DNA of 57,224 nt, from positions 1 through 57,224 of the forward strand of contig JBJYWI010000244.1 of the NCBI GenBank assembly GCA_046259385.1, read 5' to 3'. This document shows positions 16,956 through 25,733 of this stretch, one piece after another. Origin of the DNA: CAVWDI01 sp046259385. Lineage in GTDB: Bacteria > Chloroflexota > Anaerolineae > Anaerolineales > UBA4823. Numbering within the stretch: position 1 is the first letter of the stretch; every line of letters starts with the position of its first letter. The position numbers and the translations under genes are program-made. The notes under the pieces were generated by a model that did not search any database, was not told where the DNA came from, and was given only the letters and a program-made list of their open reading frames with translations.

Positions 16956-17770
16956 TCTAATTCGGACATTATGAATCTAACCTTGTTTTCCTCAAAGAGA
17001 GGTTGGTTATCCGTTACAACCTCAGCCAGCCATCTCCTGGCTGATTGCTGGTGATTAATATATTTTTCGATGTTAGTTAAAAAGTAGTTCGGTTCACCAT
17101 CGTGGTTTGTGATCAAAGCTCTTACTGATTTATTGGTATGTAGGACTTGAACTTCGAGAATCCCATCTGTATTTAGAAATGTTCTGTATAGAACTATATC
17201 GCCCCCGTATTCTTTCACAGGAATTTCTTTGTCTTTTCCAACTGGCAATGGTCCTACATCTCCTTCATCCCCTCTTTCGATTTCCAGCTCTTCCGGTGTT
17301 TCAGACGGGAGATTCAATTTTATAAACTGCTTGAACACATTTCCAATATCATCAACAGCGGATTTGAAGTCCTCACTGCTGATACCAAGAATTGAATCGT
17401 CGTCACCGTAAGAAAAACTCTGGAGCGCATTATCTGCGAGTTTATTAAAATCTTTGCTGGTTTTTGTCTCCTTGATCCTTCCAGTTGTCCACACATCCGC
17501 GTTTTCAAAAAAATCCGATGCAACGATACTTTTATTATCGGTGTCTTTTGCATAAAGAAAATTGTGAATTCTTCTGAAATGAATCAGAAAAGAGTCCCTT
17601 GTAGCCCTATCGATGGAGGGATTATCCTCGGTTTTAGAAGCAATATACTCGCCAAGAATTTCCAACAGTTCGAATTCATTTTCAATTTTCACCAGAGATA
17701 TTTTCAGGTTTTTAAACGACCTTTTTTTACCCTCATCGGGTTTCCAGATTCTGCTGAACACATCGCTCAT
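16952..17770 (-). CDS. Hypothetical protein
   Basis: A 272-residue, mostly soluble protein without signal peptide, membrane helices or known motifs. It is acidic and rich in Lys, Asp and Glu; residues 165-190 form a low-complexity EELEIERGDEGDVG linker. The N-terminal half looks helical, while the C-terminal part (VLYRTFLNTDGILEVQVLH) looks beta-rich. The ATG has an AGGAGG-like site (minus strand GGAGGACTTGCAAA before ATG). The region is AT-rich and lies among decayed genes, suggesting accessory DNA. Function unknown. Confidence 0.65.
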   Translation of the reverse strand: MSDVFSRIWKPDEGKKRSFKNLKISLVKIENEFELLEILGEYIASKTEDNPSIDRATRDSFLIHFRRIHNFLYAKDTDNKSIVASDFFENADVWTTGRIKETKTSKDFNKLADNALQSFSYGDDDSILGISSEDFKSAVDDIGNVFKQFIKLNLPSETPEELEIERGDEGDVGPLPVGKDKEIPVKEYGGDIVLYRTFLNTDGILEVQVLHTNKSVRALITNHDGEPNYFLTNIEKYINHQQSARRWLAEVVTDNQPLFEENKVRFIMSELD

Positions 17771-18113
17771 TTTGCAAGTCCTCCTGCTGGTTTAAATTAT
17801 GTTTCTGTTAGATCGATTAAATTTATATCACTAACAGTTCTGGTATTTGCTTTGAGTATGATTAATATAGACAGCTTAATTCGGAAGCTAATATTCTATT
17901 TAATAGCTAACAAATAGCAATACGCCGATTTCAAGCCAGCAACATACTTTCTTTCTTGAATATTTTCCAGTAAAAAAGTGCTTCTAAGCTATAAATGATT
18001 AATTAAACAAACTAGAGAGACCTGTTTTTAATCATAGGTCTCCCTAATATTTGTCTATAGTTTCATGTCCAACAATCGAAGGTTTTTTATCTGAATGAAG
18101 ATTAATTTTAAGG
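17771..18113. other. AT-rich intergenic region
   Basis: About 340 bp separating two minus-strand genes. It must include the promoter of the 272-residue hypothetical gene and holds a small hairpin near 18017-18042. No coding signal is seen. Confidence 0.5.
18017..18042 (-). terminator. Possible terminator of minus-strand S1 protease gene
   Basis: A 7-bp stem (GAGACCT / AGGTCTC) with a 12-base loop, about 70 bases after the protease stop. Only an interrupted T-rich tract follows on the minus strand, so the call is tentative. Confidence 0.4.
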
Positions 18114-18899
18114 TTATTGCGGTAGGGTCACAAATTGCGACAGGTATGAGCGGGCCGAATCGGTATCCAAACGGTAGGTCACATCGGTCGCTCGACACCA
18201 GGCGTCACCGGTGACTGTTAACGAAACAACCATATTTGTTTCGCCCAGGAAGTGCGGACCGCCGGAATCGCCATAACAGGTCCCACCGCTTCCTGTTGAG
18301 GGGTTCATCGAAAGCTGCAGCCAGTAGGGTTTGAGCGCCAGGAATGATTGTTCAGCAAAATAGCGCTCGCCAGCCTCTCCAATCACATGCGGACCTCCGG
18401 TTTTTTCATTCCGCAAACGTCCGTACCCGACTGTGACAAATTCTTGATACTTTAGATTATGCGCCTTTTCCAATTCATCGAGTAACCCCTCCTTCGGTAA
18501 TTTTGCTGGTTCAATGTTCTTGACAGGTCTGTTTAAGGTTATAACAGCTACATCATTAAGGTCATGTGAATCGTGCCCATAGTTGGGGTTTAGATGATAA
18601 GTTCCTGAGATCAATTTAGCCTTGGAATCATATACAGGATCAAAGGTTACGAAAACATCATCAGGCGCTGCTCCATAAGCTGCTGCGGCAGCGGTACAAT
18701 GTGCTGCAGTTAGGAAAACTGTTGGTGAGATCAGAGTTCCTGAACAGTAAAGATATTTCATTCCGTCTGGTTCAAGCACAATCATTGCACCTACATTAGG
18801 GTGGTTTGTTCCATCCGGTTCCCCAAATGTGATCGCGTAGGCTGCGCCAGCGGTCACCAGCGCCAGCAGAACGACAAAAATTAACGCTGTTCTTTTCAT
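18114..18899 (-). CDS. Secreted trypsin-like serine protease (S1 family)
   Basis: A 261-residue protease with a signal peptide (about 1-22, ending AYA). The triad residues lie in LTAAHC (His), LNDVAVITL (Asp) and GDSGGP (Ser). The start ATG has a GGAGG site 5 bases upstream. It is a paralogue of the protease at 15437: both mature forms begin with ITFGEPDG/ITYGELDG-like sequence. A decayed third copy lies between them. Probably a secreted, disulfide-stabilised protease; target unknown. Confidence 0.93.
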   Translation of the reverse strand: MKRTALIFVVLLALVTAGAAYAITFGEPDGTNHPNVGAMIVLEPDGMKYLYCSGTLISPTVFLTAAHCTAAAAAYGAAPDDVFVTFDPVYDSKAKLISGTYHLNPNYGHDSHDLNDVAVITLNRPVKNIEPAKLPKEGLLDELEKAHNLKYQEFVTVGYGRLRNEKTGGPHVIGEAGERYFAEQSFLALKPYWLQLSMNPSTGSGGTCYGDSGGPHFLGETNMVVSLTVTGDAWCRATDVTYRLDTDSARSYLSQFVTLPQ

Positions 18900-19283
18900 T
18901 AGTCACCTCCGTTCTTGCGAAAAGGTTTACCAGATCCTTAAATTTAGTAAAATTGATCTGACCCGTATAATATATATCTGCCGGAGAAGGAAGTCAATAA
19001 AGATTTCCTTAAATCCATATAAAACTATTTTTAATGTAAATAATGATTTGCAATATATGTCGATTTTCCACGAATTTTAAATATTATTTTTAAGAGGCAA
19101 GAAGAGGATTTCTAAGTAAATTTCATCCCTGATAATAACCAACATTCACATTTCAGGTAACGCCACACTTTTAAAAACAGCTATCTGTAACTGGGCCGGT
19201 GTATAAATGTTGAAATCAGTATTGTAATTGGCTGCAAATGGTCACAGCGGTTATGTTCCAACCGTGCTGGATAAAGGAAAAAA
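18900..19283. other. Intergenic region, no gene seen
   Basis: About 380 bp of AT-rich DNA between the protease start and the end of the SLC13 permease gene, both on the minus strand. It should hold the protease promoter. No RNA gene or clear terminator was recognised. Confidence 0.5.
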
Positions 19284-21080
19284 TTACGGGTAAAACGGCC
19301 AGAAGATAGGCAAAAAGATCATCGATACGATGAACAGGGCGATCGTGAGCAGAAAACCCACCCGGGGATAATCGAAGAAGCGGTAACCGCCAGGACCGAA
19401 CACAAGCACATTGGCTTTATGCCCGACCGGGGAAAGGAAGCTCGTGGCAGCGCCGATAACGACCGCCATGGTGAAGGTTAGGTGGTTTGCTCCAAGACCG
19501 AAAGCAGAATCCAGTGCGATCGGAACCATCAGGACAACCGCAGCAGCATTGGACATCGGCTGGGTTATCAGAGCAGTCAACAGGTATATGCCCGCCAGCA
19601 TTGCAAGCGGCCCATAAGCTCCCAGAGAGCCGAGCAGCAGATCAGCCAGGAAGCGAGCCGTACCGGTATTGTCCATCGCCATACCCAGCGAAAGCATGCC
19701 ACCGACCAGGAAAACAGTTCGCCAGTCGATGCTCTTATAAGCCTCGTCCATGTTCAGGCATCCAGAAAGAACCATTGCGACCGATCCAATCACCATTGAA
19801 GTTGCGATTCCCAAGTCGCTGAAGATTGCCAGCCCGATCACGAGCAGCATTATTCCACCCGCGACCGGGGCCCGCGAGCGGCGTACCGGTTCAACCTCAA
19901 GTTGATCCAGGACTAAGAATTCATTGCCCGTTTTTAGCTGGCGCGCTCGTCCAGGAGCGCCCTGCAGCAGAAGGGCATCCCCGAACCGCAGCCGAATATC
20001 ACGCAGTTGTTCGGTGATCACAGCGCCCTGGCGCCAGACTGCAATTGTTGTAAATCCAAAACGGTCACGGAAATTAATATCTTTCAAAGTCTGACCCACA
20101 ATCGTTGAGCGCGGTGCAGGAGTGGCTTCAAAAATATAGGATTGTTCGGTATCCAGTGTCGCCAGATCTACTTCCTGATCAACCTGCAGAATCAGGCTTA
20201 ATTCTTCTCCGGATGAAATCAGGTTTTCAGCGGCTCCCTCCAGGATAAGATGGTCATTTGCGCGGATTATGGTATCCCGGTGCAAACCAGCCATTGGTCT
20301 ACTGTTCCGGATGATGGAAAGCACATTAAGACTGTAATCTGCTCCAAGTCTCGATTCATAAAGGTTTTTTCCTACCAGAGGGCTCTCTTCGCTGACCATC
20401 ACCTGGCTGATATATTTCTTCAAGCGCTTGGAGATTGCCGGATCGGTTGCAGTTTCGCGAATAGGGAGCAGATGGCGCCCGATAAGCACCATGTAAATAA
20501 TCCCAGTTGCGAGCACAACCGCGCCCATCGGGGTGATTTCAAAGAAACCGAACGCGGGAAGCCCGCGTGCGTTCAGGATCCCCTGGGCGAGTATATTCGC
20601 AGGAGTGCCGATCAGGGTCATCTTGCCGCCTAACAGGGATGAGAATGCCAGCGGAATCAGCAGTTTGGAGACCGGGATTTTGGTTTTACGAGAAATCCCG
20701 ATAACAGCCGGCATTAATACCGCCACAGCGCCAACATTGTTCATAAAAGCGGACATCCCACCGCAGACCAGCATAATGACCACAATAAGACGTGCTTCAC
20801 TGGCCCCCGAAACTCTCAGGATCAACGAGCCGATCATATCTGCGACGCCGGTTTTAAATAAACCGCCGGAGACAATGTAAACAGCCCATATTGTGATCAC
20901 AGCCGGGTTTGCGAAACCCAAGAACACCTCTTCCGGGCTGACGAGACCAGTGACCGATACGAAAACCAGCACCAGCAGGGCAATCAAGTCCACACGCAGT
21001 TTCTCAGTCGCAAACAAAACCAGAGCCCCGAATATGATGGCGAGGGTAAGGGCAATTTCAGGGGTGAAAGGCTGAGTCAT
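19284..21080 (-). CDS. SLC13-family permease with two RCK_C domains
   Basis: A 598-residue membrane transporter of the DASS/SLC13 (ArsB/NhaD-like ion transporter) superfamily. Two hydrophobic halves of about five or six helices each (1-200 and 405-598) flank a cytoplasmic insert with two TrkA-C/RCK_C-like domains (about 215-285 and 308-380, with SPLVGKNLYESRL and RSTIVGQTLKDINFRDRFG). Typical hairpin signatures are MNNVGAVAVLMPAV and MSNAAAVVLMVPIAL. The substrate may be dicarboxylate, sulfate or another anion. It is second in a tandem with a larger paralogue 82 bp upstream. RBS AAGGAAG. Confidence 0.9.
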   Translation of the reverse strand: MTQPFTPEIALTLAIIFGALVLFATEKLRVDLIALLVLVFVSVTGLVSPEEVFLGFANPAVITIWAVYIVSGGLFKTGVADMIGSLILRVSGASEARLIVVIMLVCGGMSAFMNNVGAVAVLMPAVIGISRKTKIPVSKLLIPLAFSSLLGGKMTLIGTPANILAQGILNARGLPAFGFFEITPMGAVVLATGIIYMVLIGRHLLPIRETATDPAISKRLKKYISQVMVSEESPLVGKNLYESRLGADYSLNVLSIIRNSRPMAGLHRDTIIRANDHLILEGAAENLISSGEELSLILQVDQEVDLATLDTEQSYIFEATPAPRSTIVGQTLKDINFRDRFGFTTIAVWRQGAVITEQLRDIRLRFGDALLLQGAPGRARQLKTGNEFLVLDQLEVEPVRRSRAPVAGGIMLLVIGLAIFSDLGIATSMVIGSVAMVLSGCLNMDEAYKSIDWRTVFLVGGMLSLGMAMDNTGTARFLADLLLGSLGAYGPLAMLAGIYLLTALITQPMSNAAAVVLMVPIALDSAFGLGANHLTFTMAVVIGAATSFLSPVGHKANVLVFGPGGYRFFDYPRVGFLLTIALFIVSMIFLPIFWPFYP

Positions 21081-21162
21081 AATCTTCCTTTGGATGACGC
21101 CTGGTAGTGATTATTCAACTATCATTTAGGAGAGTTATTTGTTAGCACAGAGAAAATAATCA

Positions 21163-23508
21163 TTAATATGGATAAAGGAATGGAAGGATAACAAGCAGTA
21201 CCACCAGTATTAATACGATAAGCGGCAAGCCTGTTTTTATAAAATCGTTGAACTGATAGCCTCCGGGACCCATTACAAGCAGGTTTGCTGGATGTCCAAA
21301 CGGCGTCAGGAACGCGGCTGAGGCGCCAACTGCAACTGCCATCAGCAGCGGGTATGGTGAAATCCCTAGGTTGATTGCTGTATTGTAGGCGATTGGAGCC
21401 ATCAATACAGCTACCGCAGGGTTAGGGATTATCTGGGCTGTTGCAGTAGTGCAAAGGAACAACCCTGCAGTTATGATCAGAGGTCCGTAATCTCCGAGTA
21501 GAGCTATTATTGCTCCTGCGAGCATTTCAGCCGCGCCGCTCTGTTCAAGAGCGATCCCAAGCGGGATCAAGCCGGCGATTAAAAAAACCGCTTTCCACTC
21601 GATAGACCGGTAGGCTTCTTCCATTGTCAGCACACCCAGCAAGATCATCAAAACAATCCCGAGTACAGCGCTGATGGCAATCGGCAGGATTCCGGTAATC
21701 ACAAGTCCCAGAACCAGCATCATACATACCACTGCTGTGATTGTTTTTCCGGAAGGCGGAGCTGTGTAGACCGCTTCGCTCAGAACGATGAAGTCCTGCT
21801 CTTCACCAATCAGTCTAAATTTTTCGCGTGGCCCGTGCAGCAGCAGAGCATCTCCATATCGCAATTTCATATCCCGCAGATTGGAAAGATACTGCTTGCC
21901 TTCGCGCCAGATCGCCGAGACTGTCAAACCAAATTTTTCACGGAAATTCACCTCGCGCAGGCTCTTCCCAACAAGGGCAGTGTATGGAGAAAGGACTACT
22001 TCCACGAAGCCTACCTCTTCATTTTCGAGATCTGCAATCAGGTATCTTCCATCTTCATCGTTGAGAGAAATCTCCCTGAAACCGAGAACAGTATTGATAT
22101 CTTTTGGGTCAGCTTCGACCAGAAGTGTATCTCCGGCAAGTAAGATTTCCTCCGGTTCTGGCAAGAAAAAACCACTTTCACCGCGTTGAATTCCAAGCAC
22201 AGTCAGACCAAACGCATCACCAAGGTGAGAGCTTTTCAAGTCAGCCCCGTCCAATATAGAACCTTTAGGGATCTGAATCGCAAGCAGACGCTCGTTGAGC
22301 TGGTATAAATCCGCGAACCCGGCGTCGTTCAATTTCACCCTGGTTTCTTTTACTAATTTCTGTAGATTTTCCTGGGTGCCCTGCAGCAGCACTTTGTCCC
22401 CAGTTTGGAGCTGAATCCGGTGTAGATTTGTGCGCCTGATAACGCCCTGTTTATCAACAGCGAGTACCGTTACACCAAACTTCCTGCGAAAATCTACCTG
22501 TTCGATGGTTTTTCTGGCAAACGGGTCGCCGTATGTAATTTCCAGCTCAGCCAAGTTTACCCCCTCAGATAAAATCCTTTTTATGGATATTTCCTTTTCA
22601 TCAACAATGAAAAGATCTCCTTCACCAATCTCCGTTATTTTTTCACGATTTCCACTGACGATTAACTGGTCACCCGTTTCCAGGATCTCGTTTGATGTGG
22701 GAGAAAGCAGGGTTTTGCCGTTTCGGTTAATAGCGATCACATTAATCCCGAGCACTGCGCTCAAACGGCTTTCTCCTAATCTCTTCCCTGCCAGGGGTGA
22801 TGCTTTCTGGATATCGATAATAAAAATTTGATCCTCAAGAGCGAAAAGGTCGTTCGATTTTACTTCTTCGGTTTTGCGGCTTATTTTCCGGATTGACCGG
22901 GATGGAAGCATGTTAAATCCGACCAAGGAAAAGAAAAGTATGCCAGCCAACAAAAGCGGTAATCCAACCGGTGTGTAGTCGAACAGTCTGAACGGCTCCA
23001 ATCCAAATTCGAAGGTAGCTTCGCTGATCAATATATTAGAAGGTGTTCCAATCATTGTGCCCAAACCACCCAACAGGCATGCAAAGGCCAGCGGTATCAA
23101 CAGTTTCGAGGCTGGAATATGGGTGCGGTGACCCATATCTATCACCACCGGGATCATAAAGGCGACCACAGCGATATTGTTCATAATTCCTGAAAGCAAT
23201 CCCGCCGCCAGCATGATCAGCACGATCAAACGGACCTGGCTGTTTCCAGCCAATTTAAGCACCCTGATACCAACCCATTGGGCAACACCGGATTTTGCTA
23301 AACCAGCGCTCAGGATCAGCATTGCCCAGACAGTAATCACGGACATATTGCTGAAACCTGAAAGTGCCTGCGCTGGGGTGACCAGACCGGTTGCTGCAAG
23401 GCTGACCATTACCATCAAGGCGACAATATCCATCCGCACCCACCCGCTGATGAATAGAAATACAGCACCGGCTAGAATGGATAGAACGATGGCGATTTCG
23501 AAGTTCAT
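21163..23508 (-). CDS. SLC13-family permease with four RCK_C domains
   Basis: A 781-residue paralogue of the downstream permease. The membrane halves (about 1-205 and 585-781) carry the same signatures (IMNNIAVVAFMIPVV, PNPAVAVLMAPIAY). The insert is about 370 residues and holds four RCK_C-like repeats beginning at roughly 230, 315, 410 and 495 (for example SPLAGKRLGESRL and TALVGKSLREVNFREKFG), twice the number in its neighbour. RCK_C domains usually bind small ligands and gate transport. The tandem suggests a duplication of the insert. Substrate unknown, anion likely. Confidence 0.9.
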   Translation of the reverse strand: MNFEIAIVLSILAGAVFLFISGWVRMDIVALMVMVSLAATGLVTPAQALSGFSNMSVITVWAMLILSAGLAKSGVAQWVGIRVLKLAGNSQVRLIVLIMLAAGLLSGIMNNIAVVAFMIPVVIDMGHRTHIPASKLLIPLAFACLLGGLGTMIGTPSNILISEATFEFGLEPFRLFDYTPVGLPLLLAGILFFSLVGFNMLPSRSIRKISRKTEEVKSNDLFALEDQIFIIDIQKASPLAGKRLGESRLSAVLGINVIAINRNGKTLLSPTSNEILETGDQLIVSGNREKITEIGEGDLFIVDEKEISIKRILSEGVNLAELEITYGDPFARKTIEQVDFRRKFGVTVLAVDKQGVIRRTNLHRIQLQTGDKVLLQGTQENLQKLVKETRVKLNDAGFADLYQLNERLLAIQIPKGSILDGADLKSSHLGDAFGLTVLGIQRGESGFFLPEPEEILLAGDTLLVEADPKDINTVLGFREISLNDEDGRYLIADLENEEVGFVEVVLSPYTALVGKSLREVNFREKFGLTVSAIWREGKQYLSNLRDMKLRYGDALLLHGPREKFRLIGEEQDFIVLSEAVYTAPPSGKTITAVVCMMLVLGLVITGILPIAISAVLGIVLMILLGVLTMEEAYRSIEWKAVFLIAGLIPLGIALEQSGAAEMLAGAIIALLGDYGPLIITAGLFLCTTATAQIIPNPAVAVLMAPIAYNTAINLGISPYPLLMAVAVGASAAFLTPFGHPANLLVMGPGGYQFNDFIKTGLPLIVLILVVLLVILPFLYPY

Positions 23509-23534
23509 ATCTTCGATTCTATGAATTAAAAACC

Positions 23535-23765
23535 CTACTCGCTCAGAGGAGCAGCCAGGGTTTCTGAAAATTGAATGTCAGCAAGGATTTTGTCGTCATT
23601 CTCGAATACCATTAACGCTGAAAAGTCCAGGTCCGTTTTTTTCATGAGAGATGGTCTGACTGTGTCGGGAGGTCTCAGCACCGCATGGAAAATTTTAATG
23701 AGCTTGATATCATCTGTGGTAGCGGCTTTAATCAACTGTCGCAGGCGGTCTCTTTGATCGGTCAT
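23535..23765 (-). CDS. Small hypothetical protein (SLC13 operon)
   Basis: A 76-residue soluble protein starting at the ATG at 23765 with an AGAGG-like site; an in-frame upstream start would add 16 residues but lacks a good site. The N-terminal half is a charged helix (RDRLRQLIKAATTDDIKLIKIF). No family recognised. It ends 26 bases before the four-domain SLC13 permease, so it may be the first gene of that operon and a partner or regulator of the transporter. Confidence 0.6.
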   Translation of the reverse strand: MTDQRDRLRQLIKAATTDDIKLIKIFHAVLRPPDTVRPSLMKKTDLDFSALMVFENDDKILADIQFSETLAAPLSE

Positions 23766-24303
23766 GATATTGCCTCTGACCTTTTTTGAATTCTCATTTA
23801 GATGGATCGCCATAGATAAATGCTCATTTTTTAAATCAAAATTGTCAACTCGTCATCAATTTATATTAATCTGCAACCTGTATCTGACTGAGCTAATTCA
23901 TTTACCATTCCGAATAGTGCAGTACCGCACCGATAATATATAGAATCCGGGAATAAATTCGTTCTATTCTACCGTATTTGAAAATTTCATTTTGAAATGA
24001 TGACTGAATTTAGGTTGAAGACTGGTTGATAAAAACGTGTAATCTCTTTATTCCCGCCTGTATCCATGCAGGAAAGTTCTGATCAGATGCGATACTCAAT
24101 CTAAATCAGTATTTTCTGTGATTGTTATTATTGTTTTATTTTCCCCCTATGTTTATTTGAGCTGGAAAATTTCCCTAATCGTAATTTGAATTTATCCGGG
24201 AATGTTATCTCTCACTAAAATCCGTTAGCCAGTCCTGCTCTTCTATGTCAGCGAATTCTGAGGCATACACACATTCAAGTGTGATGGGTGTATGGCTTAC
24301 TAC
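23766..24303. other. AT-rich intergenic region
   Basis: About 540 bp without a supported gene. It should contain the promoter for the SLC13 operon on the minus strand. Short imperfect inverted repeats occur, but none has the form of a known riboswitch or terminator. Confidence 0.5.
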
Positions 24304-24417
24304 TTAAAGCATTTCTTCAAAATGCGTGCATAGGATTTGGTGACCTATTTTTACCCAATTTTCTAAATGAAAGGAATTTCTACAGGTTGGGCACTCAACC
24401 CTCTTCTTTGATTTCAT
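24304..24417 (-). CDS. Short LysW-like zinc-ribbon peptide, possibly truncated
   Basis: A 37-residue ORF (ATG at 24417, TAA at 24304). It begins with a Lys/Arg-rich stretch, then CPTC, a short strand, WVKIGHQILC and a short tail. This matches the first half and the start of the second knuckle of the LysW-like ribbons encoded just upstream (CPRC...WIGDHLICKSC), but the last Cys is missing and the ligand set is CPTC plus one Cys-Thr-His. No strong ribosome-binding site is visible. It may be a decayed copy or a variant ribbon. Confidence 0.45.
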   Translation of the reverse strand: MKSKKRVECPTCRNSFHLENWVKIGHQILCTHFEEML

Positions 24418-24444
24418 TCTAAAACAACCTATTTGTTAATATAG

Positions 24445-24936
24445 CTAAGTAACGCTTAAAATTTTATATCTTATCTTACCGTCAGGGGCATTTACTTCCA
24501 CAACATCCCCGACCTTATTCTTCATCAAGGCTCTACCGAGGGGGGATTCATCAGAGATGAAACCGTTTCTCGAGTCAGCCTCTGCGGTTCCAACAATTGT
24601 ATATGTCTCCGACGGGTAAGTGTCCTCCTGAACGGTTATTGTGCTTCCAAGCCGCACTTTACCCAGGTCGCTGCCTGGTTGTATGATTTCAACATGACCC
24701 AGCAGTAATTCAAGCTCACTGATGCGCCCTTCCACCAGAGCCTGTTCGTTTTTTATCAACATGTATTCATCATTTTCCACCAGGTCATTGTCATCAACTG
24801 CTTCGTGCAGGTTAAAAGCTATCTCCTGTCTTCTTACACTACGAAGATATTCAAGCTCATTCTTCAATTTGTTGAAACCCTTCTCGGTGAGGAAAGTGAT
24901 TTTTACATGATTATTTACATCCTGAATCATTGTCAT
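24445..24936 (-). CDS. GreA/GreB-family transcription elongation factor
   Basis: A 163-residue Gre factor. The N-terminal coiled coil (about residues 16-85) carries the tip acidic residues in DLVENDEY, equivalent to the catalytic DLSENAEY of GreA. The C-terminal FKBP-like domain includes GSTITVQE, TIVGTAEADSRNGFISDESPLGRALM and the terminal VEVNAPDGKIRYKIL. It binds RNA polymerase and restarts backtracked complexes by transcript cleavage. The family length matches. It could be a paralogue with a specialised role, since the middle part of the coil differs from canonical GreA. Confidence 0.9.
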   Translation of the reverse strand: MTMIQDVNNHVKITFLTEKGFNKLKNELEYLRSVRRQEIAFNLHEAVDDNDLVENDEYMLIKNEQALVEGRISELELLLGHVEIIQPGSDLGKVRLGSTITVQEDTYPSETYTIVGTAEADSRNGFISDESPLGRALMKNKVGDVVEVNAPDGKIRYKILSVT

Positions 24937-25026
24937 AGTGGGATCCTAATGGATTCGTTAATATCGGTATGTATTGTAAGAAAAAAACCGCGGTCCCGTT
25001 TATATCGAATCAAATGGAATGATCTC

Positions 25027-25092
25027 CTACTTCTTTTTCTTACCGTCCTTCTTCTCTTTTTTCTTTTTTGGTGATTTCTTGTCTTTCGCCAT
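25027..25092 (-). CDS. 21-residue Lys-rich microprotein
   Basis: The ORF encodes MAKDKKSPKKKKEKK followed by DGKKKK: 14 of 21 residues are Lys. It has an AAGGAG ribosome-binding site 6 bases before the ATG, which is better than for several larger genes nearby. It could bind nucleic acid, RNA polymerase or the acidic tails of neighbouring proteins. Short Lys-rich ORFs can arise from low-complexity DNA, so translation is not certain. Confidence 0.55.
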   Translation of the reverse strand: MAKDKKSPKKKKEKKDGKKKK

Positions 25093-25169
25093 TTTCTACT
25101 CCTTTTAATTTAATTTATCTGGTATCCCAAAGATATCCAATATCTTTTCATAAAGGTAAAACCCTGTGA

Positions 25170-25592
25170 TCAGAAATCAATTTTTTTGTACAGATCGTAA
25201 TAACTCTGCCATTTGTCGTCGTCATCCTTCAGGTTTGCGTCTGATGCATCATACGGCAAATCAATCTCAATTGGGTTCAATCCGATGATCTGATATTCCA
25301 TTCCGCACGATTTGCATATTAAGTGGTCACCTATCCAAACCTTCTCGGTGATATGGATATTTTTTCCACAGCGGGGGCACATTACCCTATTCTTCTCATC
25401 TTGCCATTCAGGTGTTCTGAACTTATAAACCAGCTCGTCCCCCTCGCCATAGGAAGAGTCCAGCCTAAGAGGATCGATAGAAATCACTTCAATTGTGGAG
25501 TCACAGGAAAAGCAATCGAAAGTCTGCCCAACAAAAACCTTCTCGGGAATCTGGATCAGTTCCCCACAGATCGGACATTCAATCTCTTTCAT
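25170..25592 (-). CDS. Protein with two tandem LysW-like zinc ribbons
   Basis: A 140-residue protein with two copies of a LysW-type ribbon: CPIC...CFSC (about residues 6-30) and CPRC...CKSC (72-95). Each is followed by the strand typical for LysW carriers (IEVISIDPLRLD and YQIIGLNPIEID). In LysW, the amino-group carrier of lysine and arginine synthesis, the chain ends in EDWGE and the last Glu is loaded. Here the tail ends in YDLYKKIDF, so the canonical acceptor is missing. RBS GAGGG. It is encoded just after the ATP-grasp enzyme; the pair may form a carrier-ligase system or the ribbons may only bind metal or protein. Confidence 0.85.
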   Translation of the reverse strand: MKEIECPICGELIQIPEKVFVGQTFDCFSCDSTIEVISIDPLRLDSSYGEGDELVYKFRTPEWQDEKNRVMCPRCGKNIHITEKVWIGDHLICKSCGMEYQIIGLNPIEIDLPYDASDANLKDDDDKWQSYYDLYKKIDF

Positions 25593-25733
25593 CTGAACAC
25601 ACCCTCAATTATTCGCATATTTTCTGGGTGAATGTTTGAAATTTCTGAAAGGACTTTTGTAAAATAAGTTTATCGGGCGGATGTATAAAAAACATAGAAA
25701 CGGAATACGAAACCAGTATAAAAATGTGTTTAT

